From NCBI GenBank assembly GCA_000708835.1, contig DF237148.1, positions 68,356-132,355 on the forward strand: a stretch of DNA of 64,000 nucleotides, in the 5' to 3' direction. This document shows, in pieces, positions 45,446 to 56,667 of this stretch. A program made the position numbers and the translations under genes. Every line of letters begins with the position of its first letter. Positions within the stretch are counted from its first letter, which is position 1. The notes beneath the pieces were generated by a model that ran no database searches, had not been told where the DNA came from, and saw nothing but the letters and a program-made list of their open reading frames with translations. The DNA is from Klebsormidium nitens (Eukaryota > Streptophyta > Klebsormidiophyceae > Klebsormidiales > Klebsormidiaceae).

Positions 45446-46934
45446 GTGCCTCGCCGGGCTCCATAGCCTCTCCACGTGGCATACACCGCTTGACCGAGCT
45501 ACTCCGCGCCGCACGGCGCAGCTGTGATTGGCTGAAGCGAACAGACCACCATAAGCGGGCTGCGGGACTGAATCCGGGCATGCATGTCGACATTTGAGTC
45601 CCGATTCCCCGGGTACCGCTATCCAAATTGCAGACTGGATTTGCAGTCCTGACTCCTGATAGCGACCCGTCCCGGCTCCCGCCGGGGCTAAGTAAAGTTT
45701 TCCAGGTTCGATCAATCACTGACCAGCAGGTCCCCGGCAATTTCTTTGCGCCGACCTCGGAAACCGCTAGCGGCTGTGCATGTACACTAGGAGTGAGCTC
45801 AAAAGTACCAGCCTAGCACCTTCTACCGTACTGTAGCTGTTAGCTTCCAGCCGTAAAGCCGTAAAGCTGGCCGGATTTCAAGTCACTTAGGTTCCCATCC
45901 ACGCACAGGTTCCATTAATTCATGCAGGCCGGATTCCCGGCCAACCGACGAGTCCCGGGAACTCCCTCCCCGCCAACTCTGAGGGGATCATCCTGCAGAG
46001 AGTTGGGGGTTCCCTCTCAGGCGCCCAGGTGATTCCTGACTCCTCGGAGGACGCCGGAGGTGGATCTTACTATGCAGCCGACATGTGTCAGTAGTCCGCC
46101 CAGCACTGTTCAAGACTGCACGAGAAGGCGTGACATGGCCCGCTCATCGGGGCCCGCATCCGAGCTGCGACGTGACTGGTTGAATCTGGAGGAGTGACTA
46201 CTCGAGTACAACTTACATGTGTACTGATACTGGTACTTAGCAAGGCTTGTTGCCAACTTGATCATGTGCTGTTATCAGGCTTGAAGTGTTGTCGCGGTCC
46301 TCGAATCTGTGAGCGTTACATGCTGAATATAATGCCCATATTCAATCCATGGCTTGCCGAAGTCCCATGTTCGGCGGCGCTGTAAAAGTTGCACGTAACA
46401 AATTTTAACATGTGTGCTTTCGTGCTGGCAGTCGGCTTGCCATTCTGATTCGGTGATTCCTGATTGCGACAAGAGATGCACTGCGAGACCCGCGAGAACG
46501 CTGATCACGACTTATCCAGAAGATACGGCCTTCGCAAAATACTGAAGCTGTGATGCATTGAAATTGGCGGCTCGTCGGGGGAGAAGCTGTCACTTGATCG
46601 AATTTGCCAGTCACGGCAATCTAAAAGTCCTTGCCATCTTTATTTTTGGCGGCCGAGGACGAGCAGTAAATATTATTTGTGGGACTCACCTAAAGGCCCT
46701 TCATGATTCGGTCGCTGGTACTTCGAATCGACGCTTAAAGGATGCGAGCTAGAGCTGCCCTCCCGCTGCCCTGGGTTTCTCCGCTGGACGACTTAAGGAC
46801 TCTAGAGCAACACTATAACAGCAGATAAATGAGAGAAAACATAGCAGCGGCCCCTTAGCTGCGAGACCCTGATCTGGCAGCCTGCCCCCGGCTCATCATT
46901 TGAAATGATTGACGGGAGTGCGGTATGGCAACCT

Positions 46935-47260
46935 TGTCGGAAGGAGCTAAAACTGTGCCGCTGTCGGAAGCCGGAGAAAAAGATGTACACAAACTGGAAA
47001 CCCCTATCGCCGTTCAGCTTGAGAACTTGCCAGTTGCTTCTTCCGCCTTCTTCTATCGCTCCTTCTTGCTTTCCATCCAAACCGTTCGTGTGCTCTATCT
47101 GCCTGGAGTGTGGTCCGCCTCGCACGGGTAGTAAAGAAAAAGGCGCTTCGACATGCAAGCTGTCCTGTCTTTTGGAGCGAGATCTGTTTCCTTCAGTAAG
47201 GCTTCTTGGCTCCACCTTGTCTTGCGCCTCTTGAAGCCCAGGTTCTGGCCTCCCTTTCGC
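46935..47260 (+). repeat. Diverged copy of ANKZF1 exon 10 end and intron 10
   Basis: The stretch gtgccgctgtcggaagccgg (coding KTVPLSEAGEKD) resembles the end of ANKZF1 exon 10 at 38055-38087 (KAVPLSKAEKEE). Further on, gcaagctgtcctgtcttttggagcga resembles intron 10 at about 38236-38262, and ttgaagccc follows in both. Order and spacing are roughly kept. The match is short and diverged. Confidence 0.4.
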
Positions 47261-48153
47261 AGACCTGCTGTGAAACAGATTCCTGGAGTCATGGCAGCAG
47301 GAAGACAGTACAAGTGCAAGTCAAACATTCTTGCGCGCGTGTATCCGACGTATGGACTTTTGACAAGTCTAATGAGCTCCCTCCGGATGTAGTCGGTTGC
47401 AAGTCATACATTCAAAGTACGAACTTCCAATAGAAGCCCTACAGTAACAGTTTGATGAGACAATCGACCTTACTGTGACACACAATATATGCTTTGCATC
47501 AAGGGCATTGTGCATCTGGTTACATCTGATGTGGTGATGTCGTATCTGGGCGGCGGACTCATGAGATAAGTGGGTATCTATGGAAATATAGATTTATGGC
47601 GACGTAAAGATCATCATGATGTCATGCACCGCAAAGCCAAGAAATGGTTGATTGCGAAAAGGATTCATCTGCGTTTAGAACACATGATTTGTATGTTCAC
47701 TTGCGACAAGAAACCTACCATTCTCGGAATGAGAGTAAAACAGGATGAGCTTATGAAGAGCTACACAATCAATCCAGGAAAGGGAATCCAAGAAGTTCTG
47801 CTTTCTTGGAAACAAAGTGGTACCGTGGTCAGAAAAATCGTACGATGATAAATGGTCATACTTTGACTGGCATTCATGCGCCGCGCAGTAGATTGAAAAG
47901 CATGAATGTGATTGATCTGCACGGTGACTGCACGAGCTATCCATGACCGTGGCGACCCAGAAGTTACATACGTGCACGATCAGAACATCGAGCTGAGATT
48001 GCCCATCAGTATACTAGCAGCAGCTGTGCGCGGGGCCTGGAGCTAGGGCAGTTAAGGAGGTCGATTGACAGCCAAATACCGGTCTTTCAGCTCATGAGAT
48101 TTCCTATCTTGCTTACAGCCGAAGATTCGCTCTCTTTATTTCTAAAAAGACTC

Positions 48154-50076
48154 TTACTCGTCTGTTGCGAACCGTGGGACTGCTTCCTTGCAACCGAGCT
48201 CGACGTGAGGCGGGCACGACGCCCGCATCTCGGTCACTAGGTTTCTGAAGCTCTCAGCTTCCGGACCCTCTAAATACACGTAACGCAGGCTTTTGCAAAC
48301 CTCCCAGAGCTTTAGAAGAGGCCGCCAGTGACCCGTCCACTCGTAATCAATGTTCAGAAACCTTATTCGAAGTACGTAAAGTCGCGGAAACGACGTCAGA
48401 AACTCGATGCTCTCGAGATAGTGTGTGCTGATTTCGACGTGTGAAACGGTGTGAACAGGTCCGAAACCCGGGGGAACCATCTGGAACCAGTCGAGGAACG
48501 GGTCGATTCTGTCCCGTACTAGATACAACCTTTCCAGGTGGGGGAAAAAGCACGCCCCCTTAGTTGTCTGATTCTCCTCCGCCCCGAAGAACGAGTTACA
48601 AAGCCGCAGCGAAACCAGGTTCGGGCAGAAGGTGCCAAGGCTTTTCAAGCTCCCCAGTTCGCAGTGCGTTACTTGGAGCGATGTCAGAGTGGGCGCAGTG
48701 ACGTCACCAAAGCCGTAACGGACGACGCTCCATTGCCGTTCCTTGCTTCCAAACGTAGAGTCTGGCCTTTTTGGCGGCACTGTGCGCACTCTGAGCTCCT
48801 TGAGTGACGGAAAGCTCTGCACCAAAGCGTCTAGGCTGACCAACCGACTAACCCGGTCCTCTAACCCGATGTTCAACTCCCAGACCAGTTTCTCCACGCT
48901 CTCGGACGCGCGCGCGGGCGCGTGCCCGATCGCGTCTCTCGCCAAGCCCTTGAGCCTTGCTTCCGACTCTTTCTCCTGGTCAACGATGGTTTCGTAGGCG
49001 GGGGAAAGGACTGGAGCCAACCAGAGCTCTCGAAGCTCTGCGAAACGGCTCAAGAGGACATCCATTGTGTCTTCCGATATCGGCAGCCCGATGAGACGAA
49101 GGCTTCGCAAGTCGCAAACGGTGCTTTCCGCAAAGGTCTGAATGGCCGTCTGGAGCTCGTCGAAGCGGTCAACGCAACGCCCTGTGTATTGGGGCTTGAT
49201 CGTCAGGTGTTGCAGTGAGCCGAAATAAGACAGCACGTCGAGCGCTTGGCATAGTTCGGGGGAGGGATCGTGCTGGATGAAAGGTGAGCCGCCGGAGTCG
49301 CCGCAAAGCGTCAGGCTAAGCAGATTGCCTCGGACTTCCAGCACCTTTCCTAAGAGGGATCCGAAGGCACCGGCAGATGTCAGAACGATAGGAGTGAGGA
49401 ACTTGAGCTCAGGACAACCTTGCAAGAGCTCCCCGTAAGCCTTTATGAGGTTCACCTCGGGCTCACGAGCCAGAAAGAGGGCAGAAGAGCCGGGTCTGAT
49501 GTCCAGCTCTTCTAACTTGGGACAGTGTTTGGATGCTGAAGAGACAGCCTGCGCTATGTGCTCGCTTTGATCCATGCCTATCAGACCTTGGGGAAGCTTG
49601 AGCGTCAGACTTGTAAGGTGTGGGAGATTCTTCAGGACAGGATTCAGGGCCTCAAAAGAAGAGAACACCTCAGGTGCGAGCTCGCTGAGGTCTAGGCTTT
49701 GGAGACGCGGGAAGCTCCTAACAGCCTGATGCAGTCCCTTCTGCAACCAGGAGTCGTGTGGCACGTACTTGCTCGATCCGAAGCGCAGCGAAGTAGTAGC
49801 GCTGAAACGCTTTGCTAGCCGCAGGAGAACTTTCTTGCCCGCGCATTCGTCGAGTCTAACTGACGTACGTACTGCGTTCGTGGCCAGTAGAAAGCGCCTG
49901 CTGACCAAAGAGCAGCTGCGCAGATCTTCTGGATTCAGGAAGTACAGAACTCTCTCCAGTAGCTCGTCGGGGAGGGCGGGAGAAAAAAGCGGATCGGAAA
50001 GATGCTGTTCTGAGGTATCTGCAGAGAAGGGTAGATTGATCAGGTCGAGGACTGCGCGAGATCCTTGATACTGCAA
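48154..50076 (-). CDS. F-box / leucine-rich-repeat protein
   Basis: Predicted substrate-receptor subunit of an SCF-type ubiquitin ligase. The single long exon encodes about 640 residues. An F-box lies at about 34-75 (LPDELLERVLYFLNPEDL, CSLVSRRF), followed by irregular leucine-rich repeats to near the C terminus (LQSLDLSEL, LTSLTLKLPQGL, LKFLTPIVL, LRSLRLIGLPIS, LVSLRLCNSFFG). The frame opens without an ATG: it begins at ttgcag at 50076, directly after an acceptor-like ccatggttgcag, so a short upstream exon probably supplies the start codon. The ATG at 50080 is in another frame. The target protein cannot be inferred. Confidence 0.83.
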   Translation of the reverse strand: MQYQGSRAVLDLINLPFSADTSEQHLSDPLFSPALPDELLERVLYFLNPEDLRSCSLVSRRFLLATNAVRTSVRLDECAGKKVLLRLAKRFSATTSLRFGSSKYVPHDSWLQKGLHQAVRSFPRLQSLDLSELAPEVFSSFEALNPVLKNLPHLTSLTLKLPQGLIGMDQSEHIAQAVSSASKHCPKLEELDIRPGSSALFLAREPEVNLIKAYGELLQGCPELKFLTPIVLTSAGAFGSLLGKVLEVRGNLLSLTLCGDSGGSPFIQHDPSPELCQALDVLSYFGSLQHLTIKPQYTGRCVDRFDELQTAIQTFAESTVCDLRSLRLIGLPISEDTMDVLLSRFAELRELWLAPVLSPAYETIVDQEKESEARLKGLARDAIGHAPARASESVEKLVWELNIGLEDRVSRLVSLDALVQSFPSLKELRVRTVPPKRPDSTFGSKERQWSVVRYGFGDVTAPTLTSLQVTHCELGSLKSLGTFCPNLVSLRLCNSFFGAEENQTTKGACFFPHLERLYLVRDRIDPFLDWFQMVPPGFGPVHTVSHVEISTHYLESIEFLTSFPRLYVLRIRFLNIDYEWTGHWRPLLKLWEVCKSLRYVYLEGPEAESFRNLVTEMRASCPPHVELGCKEAVPRFATDE

Positions 50077-52559
50077 CCATGGAATAGTTGAAACCTAAGC
50101 TAACATATGGTCAAGTTTTGGTATCCGAAGGCTCCGAAGTCGTTGAGATGCCTCCAAGATATGCTCAAGCGTGAGTGCACAAGTTAATCTGGAATGCAAG
50201 GCAGGTCGAGATTTATGATTCTACCTGACCGTGAGATGAGAAGAAAGCTTAGAGTTGAAAGAAATCATGGTTGTCTCGAGAGCTCGGTCGGATTAACAAA
50301 CAACCATCGATCACCTGATTCCTCGCCAATCCGAGGTGAATTCTAACTCTTAATCAAATCAGCGCGCTGTAGAGCCACTGAACAGCGATTGAAGTCCCTG
50401 TGTTAAGCATTTCTGGAGCTGATGTGTTTTTGTTCAGTAAGTGTTCTGTGCGAGCTCAGCGGAAAACGGCACTGAGTCACTCTGGCAGCGGAGAATCAAG
50501 ATCGTCTGCGTTGATTGGTTGACAAGGACTCTTTTTCTTACAGACATTCAGAAAGTCTTGTTAGAATGCGCGTACCTGCAGCCGCCGCTAAGTGCTGCCG
50601 TTTCCGTGCGCGAGCTCCTCTAGCCATATTGAACAGTGTCGTTTGCACGTCAGCAAAGGTGGCGCTCTTGCGCTCTCAGGAAGTGTGGAGACCTTCTGAT
50701 CTGAAGATGCCAAGAGTCACCAGGAGTGACTAAGGAACGGTTTAAGCAGAGTGACGTTACCACCGCTGTAAGCAGGCCGCGCGTACCCGTCAGGGTTTTG
50801 CTGGGGTTTTCGGCAAGGGTTTTACGAAGGTTGAGGACGGTCCGCGGTGCGGCCCTGTGCGGCCGCGCTTTTGCGACTTTGACAGTGAGAGCCGGCGACG
50901 GCTGGCCGCGAGTCGAAGTGTGAACCGCGTCTTGAAAGCCAAGCAATTTTGTTTGTCGTCTGCCGGCATCGCCAGGCCGGTTTGTTCTACGATCGAAGAG
51001 CCTCTGGAGAGCGGAACGGCCTAAGCAAGCCTTTCGGCAACAAAAACACTCAAGGCCCTGCGCTTCCGAGGCTGCCCTAATGAAGGGCGAGACAGATTGT
51101 TTGTGGCTCCGGCGGCAGCCGGGCCGAAGCATGAATTGACCGGTCTGCCAAAAGTAATCAGGTTTTGGAAACCCGTCCTGCAAGCGCCAGACTGGTGTAA
51201 CAAATCAACTCGAGATACATTACACGAAGTGGAGCAGCTTTGAAAAATTTAAGCTCTGCCAGCAACAGGCGGCATGGGTCAAGTACAAGCAGGTCTATCG
51301 GAAGGTTTACGCTGACCCTGAGCTGGATTAGAAGCGTTTTGAGGCTTTTGCGGAGGCTGCTGAGGGCCTCGTTTCAGCGAAAGAACGAGCGGCCCGCAAT
51401 GGTGACGTCATGCCGAGCGTCGGGCTTAAGCGGCCTACGCCGACAGACTTATTGGGGAGCCGAGGTGGCCCGAGCCTTTGGAGGAAATCTGAGCTCAGCT
51501 GCCAGCTCTTTTGAATCAGGGACATTGCCTGATTCATTTGCCTCTGTCCGTGCTTCTCTCTCGATTACAGACAAAAACATTGCATCTGTAATCGATGCAA
51601 TGTACATACATTTGATGTAAATTTTGTTCAAAGAGCGCCAGTATTAGCTAGCTAGCTGCTCGGATCTTGCAGTAATCAGAGTCACCTGCAGCATGGCCAT
51701 GCTGCCACTTATTTCCATTCTGAGCAACGACAGTCAGCTGAGTGAGCGAGCTTCTCGAATCAGATTACGAGGTTGATGCATGAATACGAGATTGTGATTC
51801 ACTAGCTTCTAGCTGCGCCAATTTCATGTCTGACCATCCGACCATGTAAATTCCGTCGATCATATCTAGCGCTTAACATGGCTTAACATTCAAGTCTCGG
51901 TCCCTCGATTCGCAGTGACTGTTTGAATTAACATCCTATAGGTCTGGCACTGACTCAACCGAGCACGTCATGGATAACGAATTCGCCTTCTGACACATGA
52001 ATTAGCTGGCGGCATGCCTAATTGCCATGCATGTCCCGACCTACCGCTTGATTGTTCCAAATTCCGGCCATGCAATGACGCTTATAATGTGATCTGTGAC
52101 AATGTGTTCTAAGTTGCATCTTAAGGCATGCATCCGATCGATCCTGGAATTATATGGAAGTTCGTCCGATTACATGAATGATGGTGCATGCTGGCGAGGC
52201 GCGGCTGCCAGCTGGGTTCGAGAAATAATCTATCTTACCGAGCTAGCATCAATGAGTTAGCATGCGAATGGCCAATTGCAAGCTGCCGACAATTTTCACT
52301 CGCAGTCACTGTGGTTCTAGCTTTTGAGTTGGAAATTTCCCACAACTTCTTGTGTAATATTTGATGATGATATCAGCAATCTAGCCTTGTACAAAACCTC
52401 TATCTTACGACTGCAAAAGCACCGCATGCGCTGATTACTATGTAACACGTTCTCTGCAGGGTGGACCACTAGCCCTTGACTTAATGTATACACCTCGAAA
52501 ACGCCCTACACATCGACACTACCAACTATAAAGCACCCTGGAAACGGCGGACCTCACTT
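50077..52559. other. Intergenic region with decayed coding sequence
   Basis: Apart from the degraded stretch at about 50760-51500, listed separately, nothing is recognised. 51.6-52.5 kb is AT-rich and stop-dense in all frames. Confidence 0.45.
50760..51500 (+). pseudogene. Degraded protein-coding sequence, family unclear
   Basis: Protein-like text appears in successive plus-strand frames: QGFAGVFGKGFTKVEDG and NRVLKAKQFC (about 50795-50965), then KALRFRGCPNEGRDRLFVA and ELTGLPKVIRFWKPVLQ (about 51050-51190), then FEKFKLCQQQAAWVKYKQVY, a TAG stop after PELD (about 51328), and KRFEAFAEAAEGLVSAKE (to about 51395). The last part vaguely resembles a cysteine-protease propeptide (I29-like FEKFK...YxKxYxxxxE...RFxxF pattern). 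Frame changes and the stop make it non-functional. An overlapping 178-codon minus-strand frame looks like a shadow. Confidence 0.4.
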
Positions 52560-55500
52560 TCACTTTTGCTTCTTTCCGTCCTTCTCCTTACACGCTTTCT
52601 TGTGCTCGGGCCAGTCCTTCTTCTGGCATGCCGCGCTACAGTACTCAGCCCCATGGCACCGCGCGCACCGCTTGAGCTCCTCTACCTCGATCCCACACAT
52701 GCTGCACTTCGATCCCTTCAAGTTCGACGTCCGGAACGCTTCTTCCAGGGTGGCCCACCGCGCAGCCTGCGACTCGGGCGTATCCGCGTCGAGCGCCTTG
52801 AAGAGTCGCGGTATGAGGTCCTCCTTCCCGGTAATGAGGTCAAGGCTGAAGCCCACGATGTTCGAGCCGTAGTGGTACTTCACGCACCGCTTTTGCGCGA
52901 AGTCGTCGATCGTCGGCGGCATGCCGGCAAAATGCAGCTCGGGAGAGCCGGGTCGCAGGCGCCGAGTGATCAGCCGCAGCAGCTGCGCCTGTTCCACACG
53001 CCGTTCCCAGTCCCGTTCGTCGCCGTCGTGGATCGCGAGCACGATCGGGGGCACCATCTGATCCAAGAGCTGCTCATACCCCGCGCCGTCCTCGTGCAGC
53101 GCCTCGGCGACCGCGGCGCACGCCATGTTCACCCGCTGGTAGAACGGCGACGTCAGCAGGGACGCGAACGCGGCCGCCGCGCGCGTCGAGACGACGAGCT
53201 CGGCCAGCCGCGGCAGGGTTTGGAGGCTTAGCGACGTGCCGGCGGTCAGGAGGTCCGGGTCGCGCGGCCGCCCCTGCTGGCGTGCGACGTCTTCCAGGAT
53301 CCGCCCGAACGCGTGCAAGAGGAAGGTCGTCATCTGGAGCAGCAACCTCTGGTCGGGGGGGGACGACGTGGCGCCCCCACGGCGCTCCACCTCAGCGACG
53401 AACAGGTTTAGGAGCCCCGGGAAGGCGTGCGTCAGGAGGAGAGATTCTGACACGGCGCCGGAGTGGTAGAGGTCGACGACGAGAGACCGTGCTTCGATCT
53501 AGACTAGCGCGTCAGGGATGGTGCCGAGGAGGCGGCACGCTGTCTCGAGAAATGGAGTGGGAAGTGGGGGGGCCGTCGGGGTGTTGATAAGCAGTCGGAG
53601 GAGACACGCGTATGATGCCTGGACGATCTGCAAGCGAGCACCGAAATCTAAATTACGGCCAGTTCGAGACATAATCAGGCTGCGTTCGTTCCCTTGCTGG
53701 AGGAATCAATAGGGTTACTGTGTGTAGGCAAGTCACATCAGTTCCCTCTTCACATGTGACATGACTCGGCTGCGGAGCCTCAAGCTGGCCCCCAAGCTTG
53801 AAAGAAAAGTTGGGCGAAGTATGCGATGTCTTCACGGTAGCTTGATTCAACCGGCAACTCTCCACCGCTCTTCTACACAATGAAAGTCGTCGAGGAATCT
53901 GTTAGGACTGGTATCACACAGTCCACTTGGTCCTGACAAGCGAAAGAACTGTTCGAGGCCAGCAACGGCCGACTTTCAAAGATTCGATCATGTGAGGATC
54001 AGTAAGCTGCTCAAAAACATTCTGGGTAGGCCAGAAAGTGGTTTGACACAGGCATCTCAAGAAAACCCCGACAAACAACACGAGAGGCGATCGGGCCCCA
54101 GCTGAAGCGGACTGAAAGTCACCCCGCTCCTAAAACCCGATATTTGAACCAAGTTTCGAAGACATAATGAGGCAACTGAGTGACCCAGATTATCCTCCTC
54201 ACTTTGCCTAATTAGCACGAGTGGCATGGTTGTCCAGATGTCAATCTGGATCCCATCGGCTTCAAGCATGAGATGCAAAGCGATCAGTTGAGCACTCACT
54301 GTGTGAGGCTCGACGCCCTCAAGCCCTTTGCTGGGGTTGTCTACGGAGTCCTTCAGCAGAGTGAGAAGCTTCCATGCGTCCTTGTGTTGCGCAATGGCCT
54401 TGCGGACGTCCGCAGCTTCGGGTCGTTTGGCTGGCCTGCAAGCAGAAATACAAAATCAGCCTTTGCTATCAAACTCAACGGTCATGTTTGACCGAAAATA
54501 CGCGCCTCTGGGATCTCGCCGTTCATAATGCAGATTGCATAGCCCGTGCTTCTTTTCGAAGCACCAGACTGAGCACCGGCACGGTTTGCAAAGCTCAGCC
54601 AATTCAGACTGGCCTGGTTGCCGTGCTAGAATTGCACTCAATGATGTCCTTTCCATGTTCCAAGGCAGGCAGCTAGCTTGGGTAGAGGTGCAGCGTTGGT
54701 CACCATAAGGGCCCACCTGATATCCAGATTCTTTTTATTCGTGCATTCATAGACGAGAGATTGGTGCGGAGAATCAATAAGTAGGACAGGAAAGGAGGAC
54801 TCTTATGCACAAGCAGTCTCGCTGCAGGCTCTTCTAATGAAATATACAGCAGCCTATCAAGACCCACTTGATGTACAGTACTACACTTTAAAGCTTGACG
54901 GTCCGTTCCATCCTGGCCCGTTTACCTTGTCTGGAGAAGACCTATCTACGTTTATCGAACAAACATCACGCTGACTTACTCGCTGAGGAACCACAGGTGC
55001 AGCAGCAACGACAGCGACATGGCCCTGACCCCTGAGAAGATGTTGGGTTCCTCCAGAAGGTAGTGAAAGATCGGTTTCAGCAGCTCTGCAAGAGGTGTAA
55101 AGGGTGGGGTTTTTGAACAGAATTTAATTCCAGGATGATGTAAAGGTGGTGGCAAAGTTACAGAACGAGCAGTGTGTACCAGCCTTTTGGCTTCTCACTG
55201 GTGGATCAGAAACGAGGAGATCTTTGCCAACTGTGAAACCTCGCCAAATGCGTTTGGGGTGGTGGTCATGCTGTAAAAGCTGTCTGAATGTCTCTAAGCC
55301 GCGGAACCTTGCTCTGATACTTGTATGTTATGCTTGACAATGAATTGGAGAATTTGAAGCGCTGAGCAATGCAAGCATGACCGCAATCAGGAACTAGTCA
55401 ATCGCTACAATAAAAGTGCGAATCAGCACTGCTACCAAGCCAAGGAGCCTGATCTGAGAAGCACATCTGATTCCCAAACACTGCTCGCTTTCTTGAAATG

Positions 55501-56252
55501 TTCCCAAATCTCACCTGCGTTTGATGCTAGCTGTGGCTTGTCAAGTTGCACCAGCGTCGCGAACCACAGCACTGTCGCACAATTGTGGCACAGCCTCTGA
55601 TAGTAGCTCTTTTCTTTTTCTGCGCTGCTGAAATCAGGGAGAGCACACCAGATCTTGACAATTGCGTCCACAATCCCTTCTTTGAGCATCCACCGGTAGA
55701 GCTTCCCCGATGCTTTCTTCGCCTCCTTCTGACTGCCTGGATTGACGAGATGGTCGTACCATGGCTTCCCCATCGACTTTAGAAAGGCCAGGGCTGCTCG
55801 TAGAGCCTCGTCATGCAAAATCTCTGGATTCTTCAAATCCCTCTTCTTTGCCACAACTGCCGCGATTGGTCGCACCGCGCCAAACTCCCAAGCTTTGGAG
55901 GACAGTTCAGAATCGCGTCGACAAAGAGAGCAAGACGGTCTGCGGCTATCGCAATGCCGGTGTCTTGGGCTTCTCGTCCGCGGAACCCCCCGAGCTGCGT
56001 GCACACGATTTTAAACAGGCCGATGTCGACCATTTCCTGAACCTGCTTCGGAGAGGCTTTTTTCAGTTTCTCCTCGAAGGCGTCCGTCATGACCAGCACT
56101 TCCAGCTTTGACTTCTTATCGAGCAATGGCAGCAATGCCCTATGCTGCCGGTTCATGGGAGTGTCCGGGCCATCCATCATTTGGAGCATGGCGGCGTCAA
56201 TCTCTTTCATTGACATTGGACAGTCATCACTGTCCTCACTTGGAGGTGCCAT
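52560..56252 (-). pseudogene. MYND zinc-finger protein gene with frameshift and in-frame stop
   Basis: Four predicted exons: 56252-55515, 55085-54980, 54435-54300 and 53627-52560, with matching phases 1, 2 and 0. They encode about 680 residues of helical-repeat character (YDHLVNPGSQKEAKK, LYRWMLKEGIVDAIVKIW, FHYLLEEPNIFSGV) and end in a MYND zinc finger (CSMCGIEVEELKRCARC, EYCSAACQKKDWPEH), usually a protein-interaction module. Two lesions are visible. A one-base loss near 55900 changes frame between DAILNCP and SKAWEFGAVRP. A TAG lies at 53501-53499, between IPDALV and IEARSLVVDL. Splice sites and the rest of the frame are well kept, so this is either a recent pseudogene or a gene with sequencing errors. 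It starts 415 bases from, and divergent to, RPS26. Confidence 0.7.
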
Positions 56253-56667
56253 TGCGCTGCGACGGACCCCTACCTTGGACACTGATTTCTAGCTAGGTGC
56301 TAAGAGTCCTAGCTTCCCGAGATAGTAACATGGACGAAGACCCTGCGCCTTGGCAGGAAAGCAATCGAGAATTGCATCTGGATAATCTGAAAGCCAGCAG
56401 GCTGCGCTAGGAGCAGACGAGCTGGAAACTAGAGGTGGAACAACCTCACACATCCGAGGTTAATCGTAGCCCAGTACGCACTTACCGGGGACCCGATTCA
56501 CCTTTTCAAACCCTTGTAGACTGTAGTCACCAACTTCAACGTGCACGGTTTGAATCCCCGGTCCAAAGGTCATCCACCTCGGCTCCGCAGAAGCAAAGGC
56601 TGGCACCAACGTTGCCTCTTCCTCTTTTCCCTCTGCGAGGAGCACAAGGGGGCGACAGGTCGCAGCC
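56253..56667. promoter_or_regulatory. Bidirectional promoter interval, MYND gene / RPS26
   Basis: The two start codons face away from each other across 415 bases, so the promoters must share or abut this interval. A pyrimidine-rich stretch (cctcttcctcttttccctc) just upstream of the RPS26 ATG, around 56615-56635, is typical of ribosomal protein 5' ends. No TATA box was seen. Confidence 0.45.

Larger units (their letters stand above)
44462..48153. other. Intergenic region with inverted repeat and ANKZF1-like fragment
   Basis: No intact gene is supported. The first few hundred bases should hold the cupredoxin promoter. A 38-base inverted repeat (45029-45445) and a short ANKZF1-like fragment (46935-47260) are listed separately. 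A 92-codon frame at 47570-47848 is AT-rich, has no family motif and is not called. Confidence 0.45.

Noticed and set aside
47570-47848. 92-codon plus-strand frame
   Set aside because: AT-rich with no recognisable domain and no neighbouring exons; length is compatible with chance.
50650-51183. 178-codon minus-strand frame
   Set aside because: It overlaps plus-strand protein-like text and has low-quality composition; more likely a shadow of the decayed plus-strand sequence.
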